Assembly (NCBI GenBank): GCA_031002005.1
Contig: JARYHS010008074.1
Span: 10,238,924 to 10,302,923, forward strand
Length of the DNA: 64,000 bases
Origin: Vandiemenella viatica
Lineage: Eukaryota; Arthropoda; Insecta; Orthoptera; Morabidae
Direction: 5' to 3'
Positions 1 through 10,708 of this stretch are shown piece after piece. Numbering within the stretch: the first letter of the stretch is position 1; each line of letters begins with the position of its first letter. The notes under the pieces are model-generated. The model did not search any database and was not told the DNA's origin. It saw nothing but the letters and a program-made list of their open reading frames with translations. The position numbers and the translations under genes were made by a program.

Positions 1-1470
1 GAAATATTCCCAGTTAGGAGAAGAGTGGAATTTAATTTACGTGCCTGCTCGCACAAGGCTTTCACCTGCTGAAGTTGAGGTCTGTTTTTGCCTCTTAAGA
101 ATGTATGTTTCAATCTCTTTCGAATTTTCTACAGTATCTGTGGAGAAAACACAAAGTTTCTACGTGAAACTAAATCTCAGATAATGACTGCTTATAGATT
201 CCTTCCTTACAGACGAATTAATCTATGCTGAAACATGTCAAAATTTGGTTACTGGGAATTAATACAATCGCTCTAGAGGTACTAGCATCAGCAAAATCAA
301 ACATAGACATTTTCGAAAGGTGCACGACTTAATTAACTGTCGTATAGGTGATTAAATGTCTACCATCAGAAATACGTGAGTTCATAGGCCTCGCTAACAT
401 CCTAACACTTCCTCCATCGACATTCCAATACTTTTATGCCATCCTAAGAAAAGTATTTCTCGAGAGTGTGAAAAGATGCTATTTTCCATATTTTATTATT
501 TAAAATATTTTACGTTTCAAGATACTTTGAACAAATGCGTGCCTTAAGCCTCATCGCTAGTATGTAATTTACATTTCAAATTTGGCTCACCGTTTCGAAG
601 ATTTGAGGAACGCAACAGGCTAAAACATTTTTTCCCCTCCCATATGGGTGCTTAATTGTATAGTACTGTACTCTATGATATAAATTTGTGTTATGACGTC
701 TCTCAAGAAAGGCAGTGCAACAAACAAAGCAATTTGGTCTCTATTGATTGCTATTTTACTACAGCTAAGTATCTCGCAATGACATTACATATCTGTACAA
801 GCTCTACCCGCGAATTCGTGCACGAGAATTTGAGATATGTGCTGTTAATTCACAGGCAATCTACTATAGTGATCTAGGTCGATCACTTGCTAAAACCGTA
901 TTTCTCAAGTCAGTATCCAGGACGGGTGAGTTTGAAATAGTTAAGCAATAGGAGCTATGACCTGAGAAGTAGCACGCCAATCAGCAAGTCGCCAAGCGCC
1001 TGTCATTACTGCAAGCTGGTAAAGTGACTTCATACATTAGGTTAGCGAGGAGTATTTCCCTCTCCACGTAGTGGTGATGGGAAGGGGAAGTGTCTATTTA
1101 AACCCTGGGGGCAGTGGTCTGGAGGTCTCTACGAAAGTCTTTCAACGAACCACATCGATGTCGAGGGCGTCGACGCTGGCGCCGCTTGGGTAGCGGTTGC
1201 AGAGAAGAACATGATGCCTGTTACTAAGGTGGCTCTGTTGCGATAGCTGGGTGTGGACGGTTGGAGGGTCATGTGGGAATAATCTTGTAGACGTCTTATC
1301 AGTATTTCAGTTAGTTTGGGCTGCGAGACGCCCACGAGTTACATGCTCGCCCATGTCTTTGGCCCTGTGTGGAATGATCCGGTGAACGCATAACAATTTT
1401 GTTAAAAAACTAATTGAACCATGTAAATATTCACAGATGCCATCCGTCATTGATCATGTAAATAAATGTA
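1..1470. other. Unannotated A+T-rich DNA
   Basis: No coding family, RNA gene or obvious repeat boundary was recognised here. Short open frames exist but show no familiar motif. A somewhat more G+C-rich patch lies around 1050-1370. Confidence 0.4.
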
Positions 1471-1474
1471 TATA

Positions 1475-1942
1475 CAGGGTGTTACAAAAAAGGTACGGCC
1501 AAACTTTCAGGAAACATTCCTTACACACAAACAAAGAAAATATGTTATGTGGACATGTTAGAGCTCATTTTAGTTTCGTTAGTATGTACTATACTTCCTC
1601 GATTCACCGCTCCTATTGTGGACGGCTGTGATACAATACGCCATTCTCCAGGGCTGCATCAGCGCATCAGGGATTCCATGCGACGGAGGGTGGATGCATA
1701 TATCCTCGCTAATGCAGGACATTTTGAACATTTCCTGTAACAAAGTGTTTGAAGTCACGCTGGTACGTTCTGTTGCTGTGTGTTTCCATTCCATGTTTAA
1801 TGTGATTTGAAGAAAAGTAATAAAATGAGCTCTAACATGGAAAGTAAGCGTTTCCGGACACATGTCCACATAACATATTTTCTTTGTTTGTGTGTGAGGA
1901 ATGTTTCCTGAAAGTTTGGCCGTACCTTTTTGTAACACCCTG
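1475..1942 (+). mobile_element. Internally deleted maT/Tc1-mariner-type foldback element
   Basis: The element begins CAGGGTGTTACAAAAAAGG and ends with the reverse complement, flanked on both sides by TA, the standard Tc1/mariner target duplication. The inverted arms are long, about 100 bp on the left and 125 bp on the right. The left arm lacks 25 bases that the right arm keeps, and the missing piece is bounded by the direct repeat CATGT. Between the arms lie about 250 bp that include the tail of a transposase gene. This is a non-autonomous derivative of a DUF4817/DDE_3-type (maT-like) transposon; a related but distinct family is present at 52.9-57.1 kb. Confidence 0.8.
1621..1740 (+). pseudogene. 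C-terminal remnant of maT-type transposase
   Basis: About 40 residues are readable and end at TAA 1738-1740. They contain the stretch MRRRVDAYILANAGHFEHFL, the characteristic end of insect maT/Tc1-like DDE_3 transposases (usual form RVDxCIxxxGGHFEHLL). The DDE catalytic core is absent, so the fragment cannot be active. It lies between the inverted arms of the 1475-1942 element, showing that the element derives from an autonomous copy by internal deletion. The family call comes from recognising the motif, not from a search. Confidence 0.65.
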
Positions 1943-1944
1943 TA

Positions 1945-2650
1945 GAAGTTAGAATTATAGCGCCACGTATCGGAACTAAGCGTATCTAATAACCTTACAA
2001 TTCACGTCAATAACGCATAGTGTGAATACCGCTTCAATACGTCCAGTGTTTTGTCAGTGATGTTTACTCACGCATAATATTTGATATAATGTATGTTAGA
2101 TGATAGACTGTAACTTATTGCTTATAGACGATCCACCCGCCTTTTGTGTTTGTACCACCCCAAACAGTAATTCTAATCATCCCTAACACTAAGAATCCCT
2201 CAAAGCCACTTATTAAATGATTCTGCATATTTTGTACGCTATAATTTGTAAAAATATCAAATGACATAACTCATGTGTAATTGTAATGAAATAGAACAAC
2301 CGCTTATTATAATCTTGTTTTCACACTTCAAATTAATATCTTTGCTGCAACAAAAAAAAATTTCGCCTACTCCAACGCGTGAGTGCTACTGTCATGTTTA
2401 GGTGAATTAAATATTACCTACGCTTATTACCTTATAACAACGTAGTAAATTCTATTTTAATACGCCTAATACATTTAAAAAACATATCCGCATTCATAAA
2501 ACAACTAAAAATCAAAAGAATTGCAGCGAAAATTTCTGTAAGCAATGTTTTTGAAATACAGAGTAATCTTTGGAATCGCGGTCAACATATCCTAATCGCA
2601 AAGATAGGAATTACTTTAGCGCCACTTATCAGGAATGAATTATATTATAT
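1945..2650. other. Unannotated A+T-rich DNA
   Basis: No gene, RNA or repeat boundary was recognised between the foldback element and the Helitron-like end at 2651. Confidence 0.4.
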
Positions 2651-2689
2651 ACTAGCCACAAAGCCCGTCAAAATTGACGGGTTTGGAGT

Positions 2690-2955
2690 ATTCAGGCAAT
2701 TAATTTCTTTTTAGTTGCTTACCTAAACAGAATTGTTTTGAAATAAAGCTCAATGTGCTGTAATTTCTCATCCCTTGTGATGTAGCAAAACTTTTCAGTT
2801 GTCAACTTGATGGAGGTCGCATTTCAGTCAAACCACAATCTTCGCTAATACTGCGATGAAGATCGATGTGTTAACGGATGACATAAATTACATAGCCTAC
2901 AGTTGAAATAATGACCACAGTGTAAACGAAGGATACTAAATTAAATCATAACAAC
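2690..2955. repeat. Diverged direct repeat, first copy (second at 4490-4845)
   Basis: Shared blocks in the same order include GTTGCTTA, CAGAATTGTT, AAATAAAGCTCA, TGTAGCAAAA, CTTCAGTTGTCA, GATGAAGATCGAT, GAAATAATGAC and GAACGAAGGATACTA. The second copy lies about 1.8 kb downstream with small indels. A shared GTTAATTTATT...AAATAACG segment near 4440 and 5255 suggests that the repeat unit extends beyond this copy. Confidence 0.6.
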
Positions 2956-3718
2956 TTAAGTATTCTGGCAAATCATTTCTTAGCAGTCGCTTAAATAAAC
3001 ACAAAAATAAATCATAATATAATTCCTATTGCCTTGCGTAATAACAAAATTTATCTGTTGCTATCCTGGTCCAGGTTGCATTTCAATCTAACAACAGGCA
3101 GTTCAATCATTACCGTGGTGCCACAATCTGATGATTAATTCTTGTAGAACTCGACGAAATAAATAGAAAATAAAGAATAAAAGTTTTTGATATCTTTCTT
3201 GGTTTTCGAGATATAGCATGTTGAAAATCAATTATAACTGTGATTTTGGTGAAGTTTCCTCTTGTCCAGGACGTATTTCAACCTAACAACAACCACCAGG
3301 AAGAAAATAAAACACATATAGTGCATTTCCACCGTGTAGATATAGCGATTTTAGTAATTTGTTTTTTCTGGTCCAGGCCAGATTTCACACAAACCACCTA
3401 AATTTTGAGATACAATATCTCGAGAACTAAGCGAGATATGGAAAGAAAATGTATTATTTGTTTTCGATTTGTCTCTTCGAGTTACATACGATATCATCAT
3501 CAAATTTGGCAATGTCGAAATTTTTCTTCTGTTCCAGGCCGCATTTCAACCTAACCACGTCAATTTTGAGATACAATATCTCGAGAATTAAGTAAAATAT
3601 CAAAACATTTTATTCCCTACTTTCAGTTTTTTTCGTCGAGTTACATAAGAATCTATCAACAAATTGCGCCTTCACGGTTATCGTAGAATCCCATAACCAC
3701 GTACAGTACTACGCTAAA

Positions 3719-3748
3719 CCATGGAGGAAATATTTCCTTCCTCCATGT
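3719..3748. repeat. Short perfect hairpin
   Basis: CATGGAGGAA is followed after about eight bases by its complement TTCCTCCATG. No element boundary was recognised here. Confidence 0.5.
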
Positions 3749-4489
3749 GCTAAACATGCCGCCAGAGAAACAATACTTACTTTACACGCATATTAATACA
3801 TATACTTATCACATTTCAATGGTCACATTGCATCGCGAAATAAACCAAATAAAAAATCTATAAGGGTTCTTCAATCTTAATTTTTTATATTCGTTATTCA
3901 GAATTATACTAACACATTTGAATAGCTGACACAGTTACATGCGGCTGAAATAAGGCATCAGTAAAACCAAAGTAAATTAAAAATAAATCTTAACAGCTTA
4001 CGTCATTCCAACGTAATATTAGTTTTAATGGGTGGAAGGTGATATTTTCCACCAGCCGGAAACTGGTACTGCCCTGTTGAAATTTGTATCAATTGCTTCG
4101 TTATAATGGCATCTTCTTCACATTTGCACCCTCCTTTTTTTCCGAAACGTCGCCATGAATTAAATTAAAAATTCTGAAACGTAAGACTCTCCGCAACCGA
4201 AAAATGTTAGCAATACTTTCGTTAGAACGAAGTAATGAATTAAGTAACAGAAAAAAATTACTAAAAAAAAAAAAAAAACGCATGCCCTCTGCTGTAACTT
4301 CAAGTACTAATTCTAATAACAATCTATCAAAACTGCCGCTAACACTGCGAAAATTAACTTACATATATGTGATATCAACGAATACTTCTACATAAACTAA
4401 TATTAAATAAATCTAAGCAACTAATAAGTATGTTCAGTCAGTTAATTTATTCGTGGATGCCTAGAAATGTTATTAAATAACGTGGATAT

Positions 4490-4845
4490 TTCTCTGCAGT
4501 TGCTTAACTAATCAGAATTGTTACAAAATAAAGCTCATTGTAATTTATCGTTCATTGTGCTGTAGCAAAAAGCTTCAGTTGTCATCTTGGTCCAGGTTGC
4601 ATTTCAGCTTAACCATAATATCCACTAAAATTTCTGATAGAAAAGCAAAGCTTCAATCACACGCAATTTAATACATTCCATGCATCGCGATATAAACTTG
4701 ATCCCAAATCTTCACAGGTTCTGACACATTTCTTTCTTAATAGCTACCTATGATGAAGATCGATATTTTAACGGCTAAGAAAGCTTACATCTGCTGAAAT
4801 AATGACTCCAGCAAGAACGAAGGATACTATAACAACTTAAGCTAT
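4490..4845. repeat. Diverged direct repeat, second copy
   Basis: This is the partner of the copy at 2690-2955, with the same motif order plus about 90 bp of extra sequence in the middle (roughly 4620-4740). The two copies are old: many substitutions and indels separate them. Confidence 0.6.
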
Positions 4846-5289
4846 GCCATGTAATATTTCATTGTGGTTTATGCCGTATATATCGCGAACAATTTGCAAC
4901 TTCTTTCATTTGAACCATGTAATGTTTCAGTAAAAAAACTGATTATGCCAATTTAAACACAAATAATTTCAGTAATAGGACACAGTTTAAATTTTGAAAA
5001 AAACTAAATTATTCATGCCCTCTGCGTTAACGTCAAATGAAACTTGTAATTCTAATCCATGCTAGTTACACTCTAACCAAACATTTAGCAGCACTGATGC
5101 TCGAAATACAAAGCTTTTATCTTACAATATCTATGGACAAAGAATTTAAGGAATACTTGAATATATCAAAAGAATATTACGTAAATATAAGCATCTAATG
5201 ATTGATATATCGATTTTAACGCAATACATACTTTTATTTCAGTGTTCTGTGAGTTAATTTATTAACTGTTGCTTGGAAATGATATTAAA

Positions 5290-5590
5290 TAACGCGCACT
5301 CCATGGGCGCCGGCAGGATTGCTTCTAGGGGGGTGCACCAGGGCTGCGTTGGTGCACCCCCCCTATCGGCCCAAAAATTTCCGGGCGACCTTTTTTTTTT
5401 TTTTAGGTCTACTACTGACCACACGGCGACCCGGGATGCGCGAGATGTAGGGGGGTGCACCCGGGATCCAGGGGGGTGCACCAGGGCCGTAATTGGTGCT
5501 CCCCACCCCCTATCGGCCCAAATTTACGGGCGACCCGGGATGCCAGGGGGTGCAAGTGCACCCCCTCCCGGCGCACTCCCACAAATAATA
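5290..5590. mobile_element. GC-rich non-autonomous element with internal repeats
   Basis: A sharp G+C-rich island sits in A+T-rich DNA. GGGGGGTGCACCAGGGC and the following CTATCGGCCCAAA...GGGCGACC block occur twice about 142 bp apart (near 5331 and 5473). The ends resemble inverted repeats (GGGCGCCGGCAGG against the reverse complement of CTCCCGGCGCAC). The unit is flanked by GCGCACTCC on both sides, a possible target duplication. A 13-base T run lies inside. No coding function was recognised, and the superfamily is unknown. Confidence 0.5.
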
Positions 5591-5690
5591 TCGTAAAGCG
5601 TGATGTCATAGCGCAACGTCATAGCTTGACGTCACCGCGTGACATGACGTAGGTGCGACAACGCTACATCTTGTCTATTATACTAATAGA

Positions 5691-6961
5691 TGAAACTTTC
5701 GTGGCACCTCAATAAGATTTCGTGTGTGCATTGCGTTAATAGGTCCAATGGTTTGTTCTTGATAATGCGGTTTACGATTTTATCTGAAGATTATTATTTG
5801 ATTCTCCTCCGAGTCACATTAGGGGTAGATACAAATCACACCTCAAATGCTATTAACAGAATTTATTTCATATTTGCATCATTATTTGCGCAGATACCAA
5901 GATCCTGAAAGTGACACGAGTTTATGTAAGAGACATTTAGCGAATTCACAGAGATTTCCACGACATGGTTTTACGATTCTGTAATGGCGGGTAGTTCCGA
6001 TTGTCCTTTTTTGGAGCTGATTTAACGGAACTGATGAGCAGATTCGATACTGTGACAATTTGAAAGCTCTCTGTGATGGGCAAGGCAGAGCAGAATAAGT
6101 AGCTCCTGCTTGTCTGTGTCAACCAGAGGCACTAGTGGCGCCGCCACTGCTGCGTGCGGTCAGCACGAGTAATTAACTGCACGGACAATGAGCCGGCGCG
6201 GCGCACAGGCGTACGAAGTGCACGGCAAATCCGACGAGATTACAAGCAGCGAGGGCAGATACGGCTTGCCGGCGGGCAGGTGCCTATACACGCCTAATCG
6301 TATAACTGAATCATGCTCGCACGAAATTAACGCACACTTGTTTGTTTTTAGCCTCTGATCAGAAAATAGTATAACATAGTGCTTTATCATAGGGAGGAAA
6401 CACAAAATAAGTAAATAGCAAATACATTGTGAGTAGAGTTATATATATATAAATGTTGACAACATTCTAAAACAGTCAGAGAGAAAATATAGTTCATTTT
6501 ACGATTTATAAAACAGGTTTCTTCAAAGCGAAATATTTACAAGCAAAACATTGCAGACAACTAAATTTGTCGCGGGTGCGACAAACCAACCAAAGAAGAT
6601 CGTAACAGCTTTATGAAAATAAGAAGCAACTGATAATGATAACAGTCTGTATTTTTAAAACTACATCATTATTACTGTTGTTTTGTGATGCTGTACGAAT
6701 AAATTTCCAAGTTAATGGAATTACAACTTAAAAATTCATTTACTTTCCTTCCATGAGTGTAAATGAGAAACGATGGAATTTTAATGTGCGATAAGATTGC
6801 AATTACCGTTAGTAAAGGTAACATTCGATGATTATAAGTTAGCCGCAGGATCGTCATAGATACAGGAAACGAACTTCTACTGGGTTACAGGGCTGTACGA
6901 AGAATATTACCAGAGCAATGAAGAAAGCAGCCCGTGTTTCTCGTTGTGGTAAGCAGGATGA
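5691..6961. other. Unannotated DNA with a G+C-rich patch
   Basis: A G+C-rich patch (about 6120-6330, containing GTGGCGCCGCCACTG and GAGCCGGCGCGGCGCAC) interrupts A+T-rich sequence. Open frames across it show no motif I recognise. No repeat boundary was identified. Confidence 0.35.
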
Positions 6962-8264
6962 ACGAGGTGTGTGAGAAAAGTGTTGACACTGATTTTTTAC
7001 TTACCGAAGTTTTTATTTTTTTCAAACAACAATTTTATCCCCTTCAAAGTAGTTCCCTCGGGCAGCAATACACCGGCATAATCGTTGTTTCGGCACTTGA
7101 CAGCAGCGCTGGAAGGCGTCAACTGGCAGTGCTGTTAACTGCTCGGTCACAGTCTTTTGAATATTCTCCAGAGTTCCAAAATGACGTCCTTGTAAGACAT
7201 GTCTCAATTACGGAGTAAGGAAAAAGTCACAAGGACTCATATCAGGTGAATATGGGAGTTGAGAAACAACAGGAATGCGTCTTGAGGTAAAAAGTTCAGT
7301 GATGGAAAAAGCCGTGTGACACGGGGCATTGTCATGATGAAGCATCCACTTGTCTGCAGTGTCTGGTCTCACAAGAATCGTTTTTTTACTGAGCCTTTCA
7401 AGGACACCTATGTAAAACACTTGGTTGACAGTGTGTCCTGGAGGAACAAATTCTTTATGCATGATACCCCTACTGTTAAAAAAAAAAAAAAAAAAATCAG
7501 CATTGTTCTGATCTTTGATTTGCTCATTCTTCGGTCGTGGAGATGACGGAGTGTGCCACTCTTCGCTTTGCCTCTTTGTTTCAGGATCGTACTCCAGTAT
7601 CCAGGATTCATCACCTGTGATCACATGATTTAAGAACTCTTGGTCATTGTCAATCCTCTCGAGAAGATCACCACACACGTTTCTTCATTGTCCTGCTGTT
7701 CAGTTGTGAGATTTTTTGGCAACATTTTGGCACAAACCTTTCGCATGTCCAGATCGTCTGTCAAAATTTCATGTGCGGTGAACGTGTTTAAATTTAATTC
7801 ACTCATCATCCTCATTGTTAAACGACGGTCTCATCTCACAGGAGCCACCACACGCTCAACGTTTTCGCCAGTTTTTTGAAGTTGAATGTCTCCCTGAGCG
7901 AGGTTGATCCTCAACGCGTTCTCGACCTTCCAAAAATTATTTGCGCTAGCGGAAAACGTGTGATCTTGATAAGCAATGTTCCCCATAGAACTGTTTCAAC
8001 TTTTCAGAGGTCATACTCGTTGATTCCCCAAGTTTAACACAAAACGTGGTTGCAGAACGTTGCTCTAAATTCCGATGTTTCATTTTAGTAACACACAACA
8101 AAAACACTACTTCACTGATGGCACTGTCAAAAATAACGTGTTGGCTGAACGGAGTTGAAACTTGGGCTGAGCATGTGGAAGGGATGAACAAACCGGTCTA
8201 GCACAGACCGGTAGACACAGCGTTGCCAGATCACCCGCAGTGTTGCCAATCTAATTACCCTCGT
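6962..8264 (-). mobile_element. Decayed mariner transposon
   Basis: The approximately 1.3 kb length matches a complete mariner. The ends look like diverged inverted repeats: ACGAGG...GTGTTGACACT on the left and the reverse complement of ...GTGTTGCC...CCCTCGT on the right. The transposase gene runs on the reverse strand between them and is frameshifted. An 18-base A run at 7480-7497 interrupts the coding region. Confidence 0.75.
7022..8083 (-). pseudogene. Mariner transposase (DD34D), frameshifted
   Basis: The start at 8083 gives MKHRNLEQRS, a plausible mariner N terminus with its helix-turn-helix region. Further fragments in other frames give the catalytic core: HVITGDESW carries the first aspartate, HHDNAPCHTAF the second and YSPDMSPCDFF the third, with 34 residues between the second and third, the classic mariner DD34D spacing. 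The C terminus reads GRHFGTLENIQKTVTEQL and ends at TGA 7022-7024. At least three frame changes separate the parts, one near the A run at 7480. The enzyme would cut and paste the element at TA sites; this copy is dead. The C-terminal motif is typical of irritans-like mariners, which is inference. Confidence 0.85.
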
Positions 8265-10395
8265 TTACTGGTGAGGGCTGCTCGGTTATCTCAAACGGCA
8301 CTGCAAGGCAAGAGAAGGTGGGCGACAGCTGGTGGCCGTGTACACTAGGGGATGAGTCATCAAAGGTTAAATTTTACAATATGAGCTTAAAGGCAACTCA
8401 TTTTAAACATGAAACCTTCTTAAGATTCAGTTTTTGGGAAAAATCTACAGTATTTGAAATAAGAAATAACAAAGAATAAAGCCAGATGAAGTAAAAAATA
8501 AAACAATTCCAGACGAGCCATGAAAACTATTATAAGATATTAATAGTTGTATTAATAAACATTTAACAGGTAATCGGCTCATTTCACGTGGTTCCTGTTT
8601 CCAATCAAGCCATCTGTTTAAACGTATAAAACTTTTTTTTCCTTTAGTGTACAGCCTTGAATTAATCAGCGGTTGCTGTAATTGCGGTTCAACGATTTAC
8701 CAGTATTTACTCCAGGAAAAACTCAAAGTTGTATTCAAATTACATGTAACATCATTTTACGGTATTATCGCATGATCAGACCTAAGGTTCTATACCCCGA
8801 CGAAGGTAATTCAGCAGATTTTCAGTATTTATGCACCCAAACACTGACAGCTGTGTTCAGATTCTCATGACTCTTTGGTCTTTTTGAGTTCTTTGATTTT
8901 ATCCTGGAGTGCTGTTTTGGAGAAGGAATTTAAATGTGGGAAAATAAATTGAAGTTCTATTTTGTTGAATGGAATTGTTTCTCACCGTTTAAGAACTTCC
9001 CAAAACATTACGTTAAATTTTCTTTTTACTTGATTATTTCTCTCTGTTTACATTCTTAAAACACGGGTTAGGTGGAATACATTTCACTAATTTAGTTTTA
9101 AACTCTTATTAAATGCGTAAGGTTTTATTTTTCTGAGAGCCTTCTTCAGTTATATTCAGAAGAGTTTTAAAATTTTATTTTCGTGAATCTTATTGTGTTC
9201 ACGCTAAGTTTTCTTTGGTTTCCTGATCTTTCATCATCTTCTGCATTTTTAGGAATACTGTCTTTTCAAAGCTTACTGACTTTCGTTCTTTTCCTTTTCG
9301 TGGTATCATTCTCTTTGTTTTTAACTGCAGTCTCTTGATGGCTGTAATCAGTGGGTGATTTATTAAAAAAAATATTTTATAACTTCTTTGTCAGCCTTTA
9401 TTTTTTTTTTTCCATGTTCTAAATTTTATTTTATGTGACGAATTTTGCCGTAACTGTTGCCAAATAGCGATCACTTTCAAATGCATTTCTTTTTGTTTAA
9501 GATTATTTATGTATTACATATTTATAACTCAGATTCAACATGATAGATCTAAAATTATATCATAGCTTTGCGTTTGGATATCATTGGTGTTTTTTTTTTT
9601 TTTTTTTTGCTTATTTGAAAACTTTCTAATATTAATATTTAAAAAAAGTAAAAACAGGGCAGATTCAAGGTTCACGTTTATTTTACTAGATGAAGACAAT
9701 ATTAAATTACAAGGCTGCACTGATGATGCCCTATAAGATAAAACCGAAATGCGTATGGGAATAAACAGTTCATAAAGGCTTTAACAGACGATTTGATTTA
9801 AACACAGTGAAAAAATTCCAAGAACTAATTAAAAAAACAGAAAGAACTGTTGGAGACACGACCCATGCGATGCGATGCGAGGGTAGCGAGTTAACCACGA
9901 CGGCGCCGTGGCCGACATTCTCAGGTCAGAGGCTAGTATTTTTCATAAATGAAGGAAATGGTAGGGCTTTCCTTTGAGACGCCGCCAAACTTCAACTGAG
10001 CCCACAACTTTGGCACGCATGTCAGTACAGAAAATGTGGCAACATCGCCGCTTTCGTTAGAGACTCGCGCCATTGCTGAAAGAGAGGAAGCAGCGGCCCC
10101 GGGCTTGCAACTTCTCCGCAAGATGAAATAAATATGGATGACGTCAGCTGCGGGAGCCGGCTCAAAGGGAACCCGATTGTGCGCACCGAGGGCTTATTTA
10201 TGAGTAACAAGTACCATTGTCCGCAGTGAAAGAACTTCACAACAGCGAGGAAGTTGGTCCAATTTTAAAGGGCAGATTTCAAACGGGGTTCACCGGAGAA
10301 AGATCCAAGCATTAAAATGCTCCAAGTATGTTTTTAGATGAACGCAATTTCTCAAGTTCCAAGGGCCTAGAACGTCACCTTCATGATTAGATTTC
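8265..10395. other. Unannotated DNA, A+T-rich then a G+C-rich patch
   Basis: About 8270-9860 is A+T-rich with nothing recognisable and a T run near 9591-9608. From about 9870 to 10250 the sequence becomes G+C-rich and contains TGACGTCA near 10140. No exon, promoter element set or repeat boundary could be confirmed. Confidence 0.35.
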
Positions 10396-10405
10396 ACCTC
10401 TTTGA

Positions 10406-10698
10406 CACAGAGGTCTGGTGGCTCAGTGGTTAAGCGTCTGACTGGAGATAGAAAGGTCCCCGGTTCGAATCCCTGTCTCAACGGGGATATTCAAAGACGC
10501 CTAACCCGATATTCACCTCTGCCACAGTGAAGTACACCAGAACGCTTCCGGGGTTCGGATTCCACGTTATACTGTAGGTCCTCTGTACGCGGCAGGACTG
10601 CCGGGTTAGGTTAAGGCGGCTACGATAGGGGTGGAATGCGCAGCCAATAAAAACCCTATCTCCAGGTCATTACGATTACACGGAATTATTATTATTAT
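10406..10698 (+). mobile_element. SINE-A, full-length copy with target duplication
   Basis: The tRNA-derived head has an A box (TGGCTCAGTGG) and B box (GGTTCGAATCC), the internal RNA polymerase III promoter. A conserved body follows (GGTTAGGTTAAGGCGGC, GGGGTGGAATGCGCAGC) and the tail is (ATT)n. Both sides carry the 10-bp direct repeat ACCTCTTTGA (10396-10405 and 10699-10708), a clear target-site duplication. Two further copies lie at 18427-18610 and 19419-25085. Confidence 0.9.
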
Positions 10699-10708
10699 AC
10701 CTCTTTGA

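Larger units (their letters stand above)
2651..5690 (-). mobile_element. Probable non-autonomous Helitron-like element with diverged internal repeats
   Basis: Read on the reverse strand, the left edge has the Helitron 3' pattern: a hairpin (CCCGTCAA / TTGACGGG), about eight bases, then CTAGT. A possible 5' end starting TCTATTAGTATAATAGAC on the reverse strand lies near 5690. The interior is built of diverged repeats: the motif TGGTCCAGGTTGCATTTCA recurs in altered form near 2810, 3065, 3265, 3370, 3535 and 4590, and an AATATCTCGAGAA motif recurs near 3413 and 3573. No Rep or helicase coding is seen. The right boundary is uncertain, and a GC-rich unit sits at 5295-5590. Confidence 0.45.

Noticed and set aside
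5254..5652. Overlapping open frames of 65-107 residues on both strands
   Set aside because: They arise from GC-rich repeats of a non-coding element (lack of stops from composition), with the T run translated as phenylalanine.
10406..10490. tRNA gene, suggested by perfect A and B boxes
   Set aside because: It cannot be separated from the SINE body and tail, which share one target duplication; a SINE head, not a tRNA gene.
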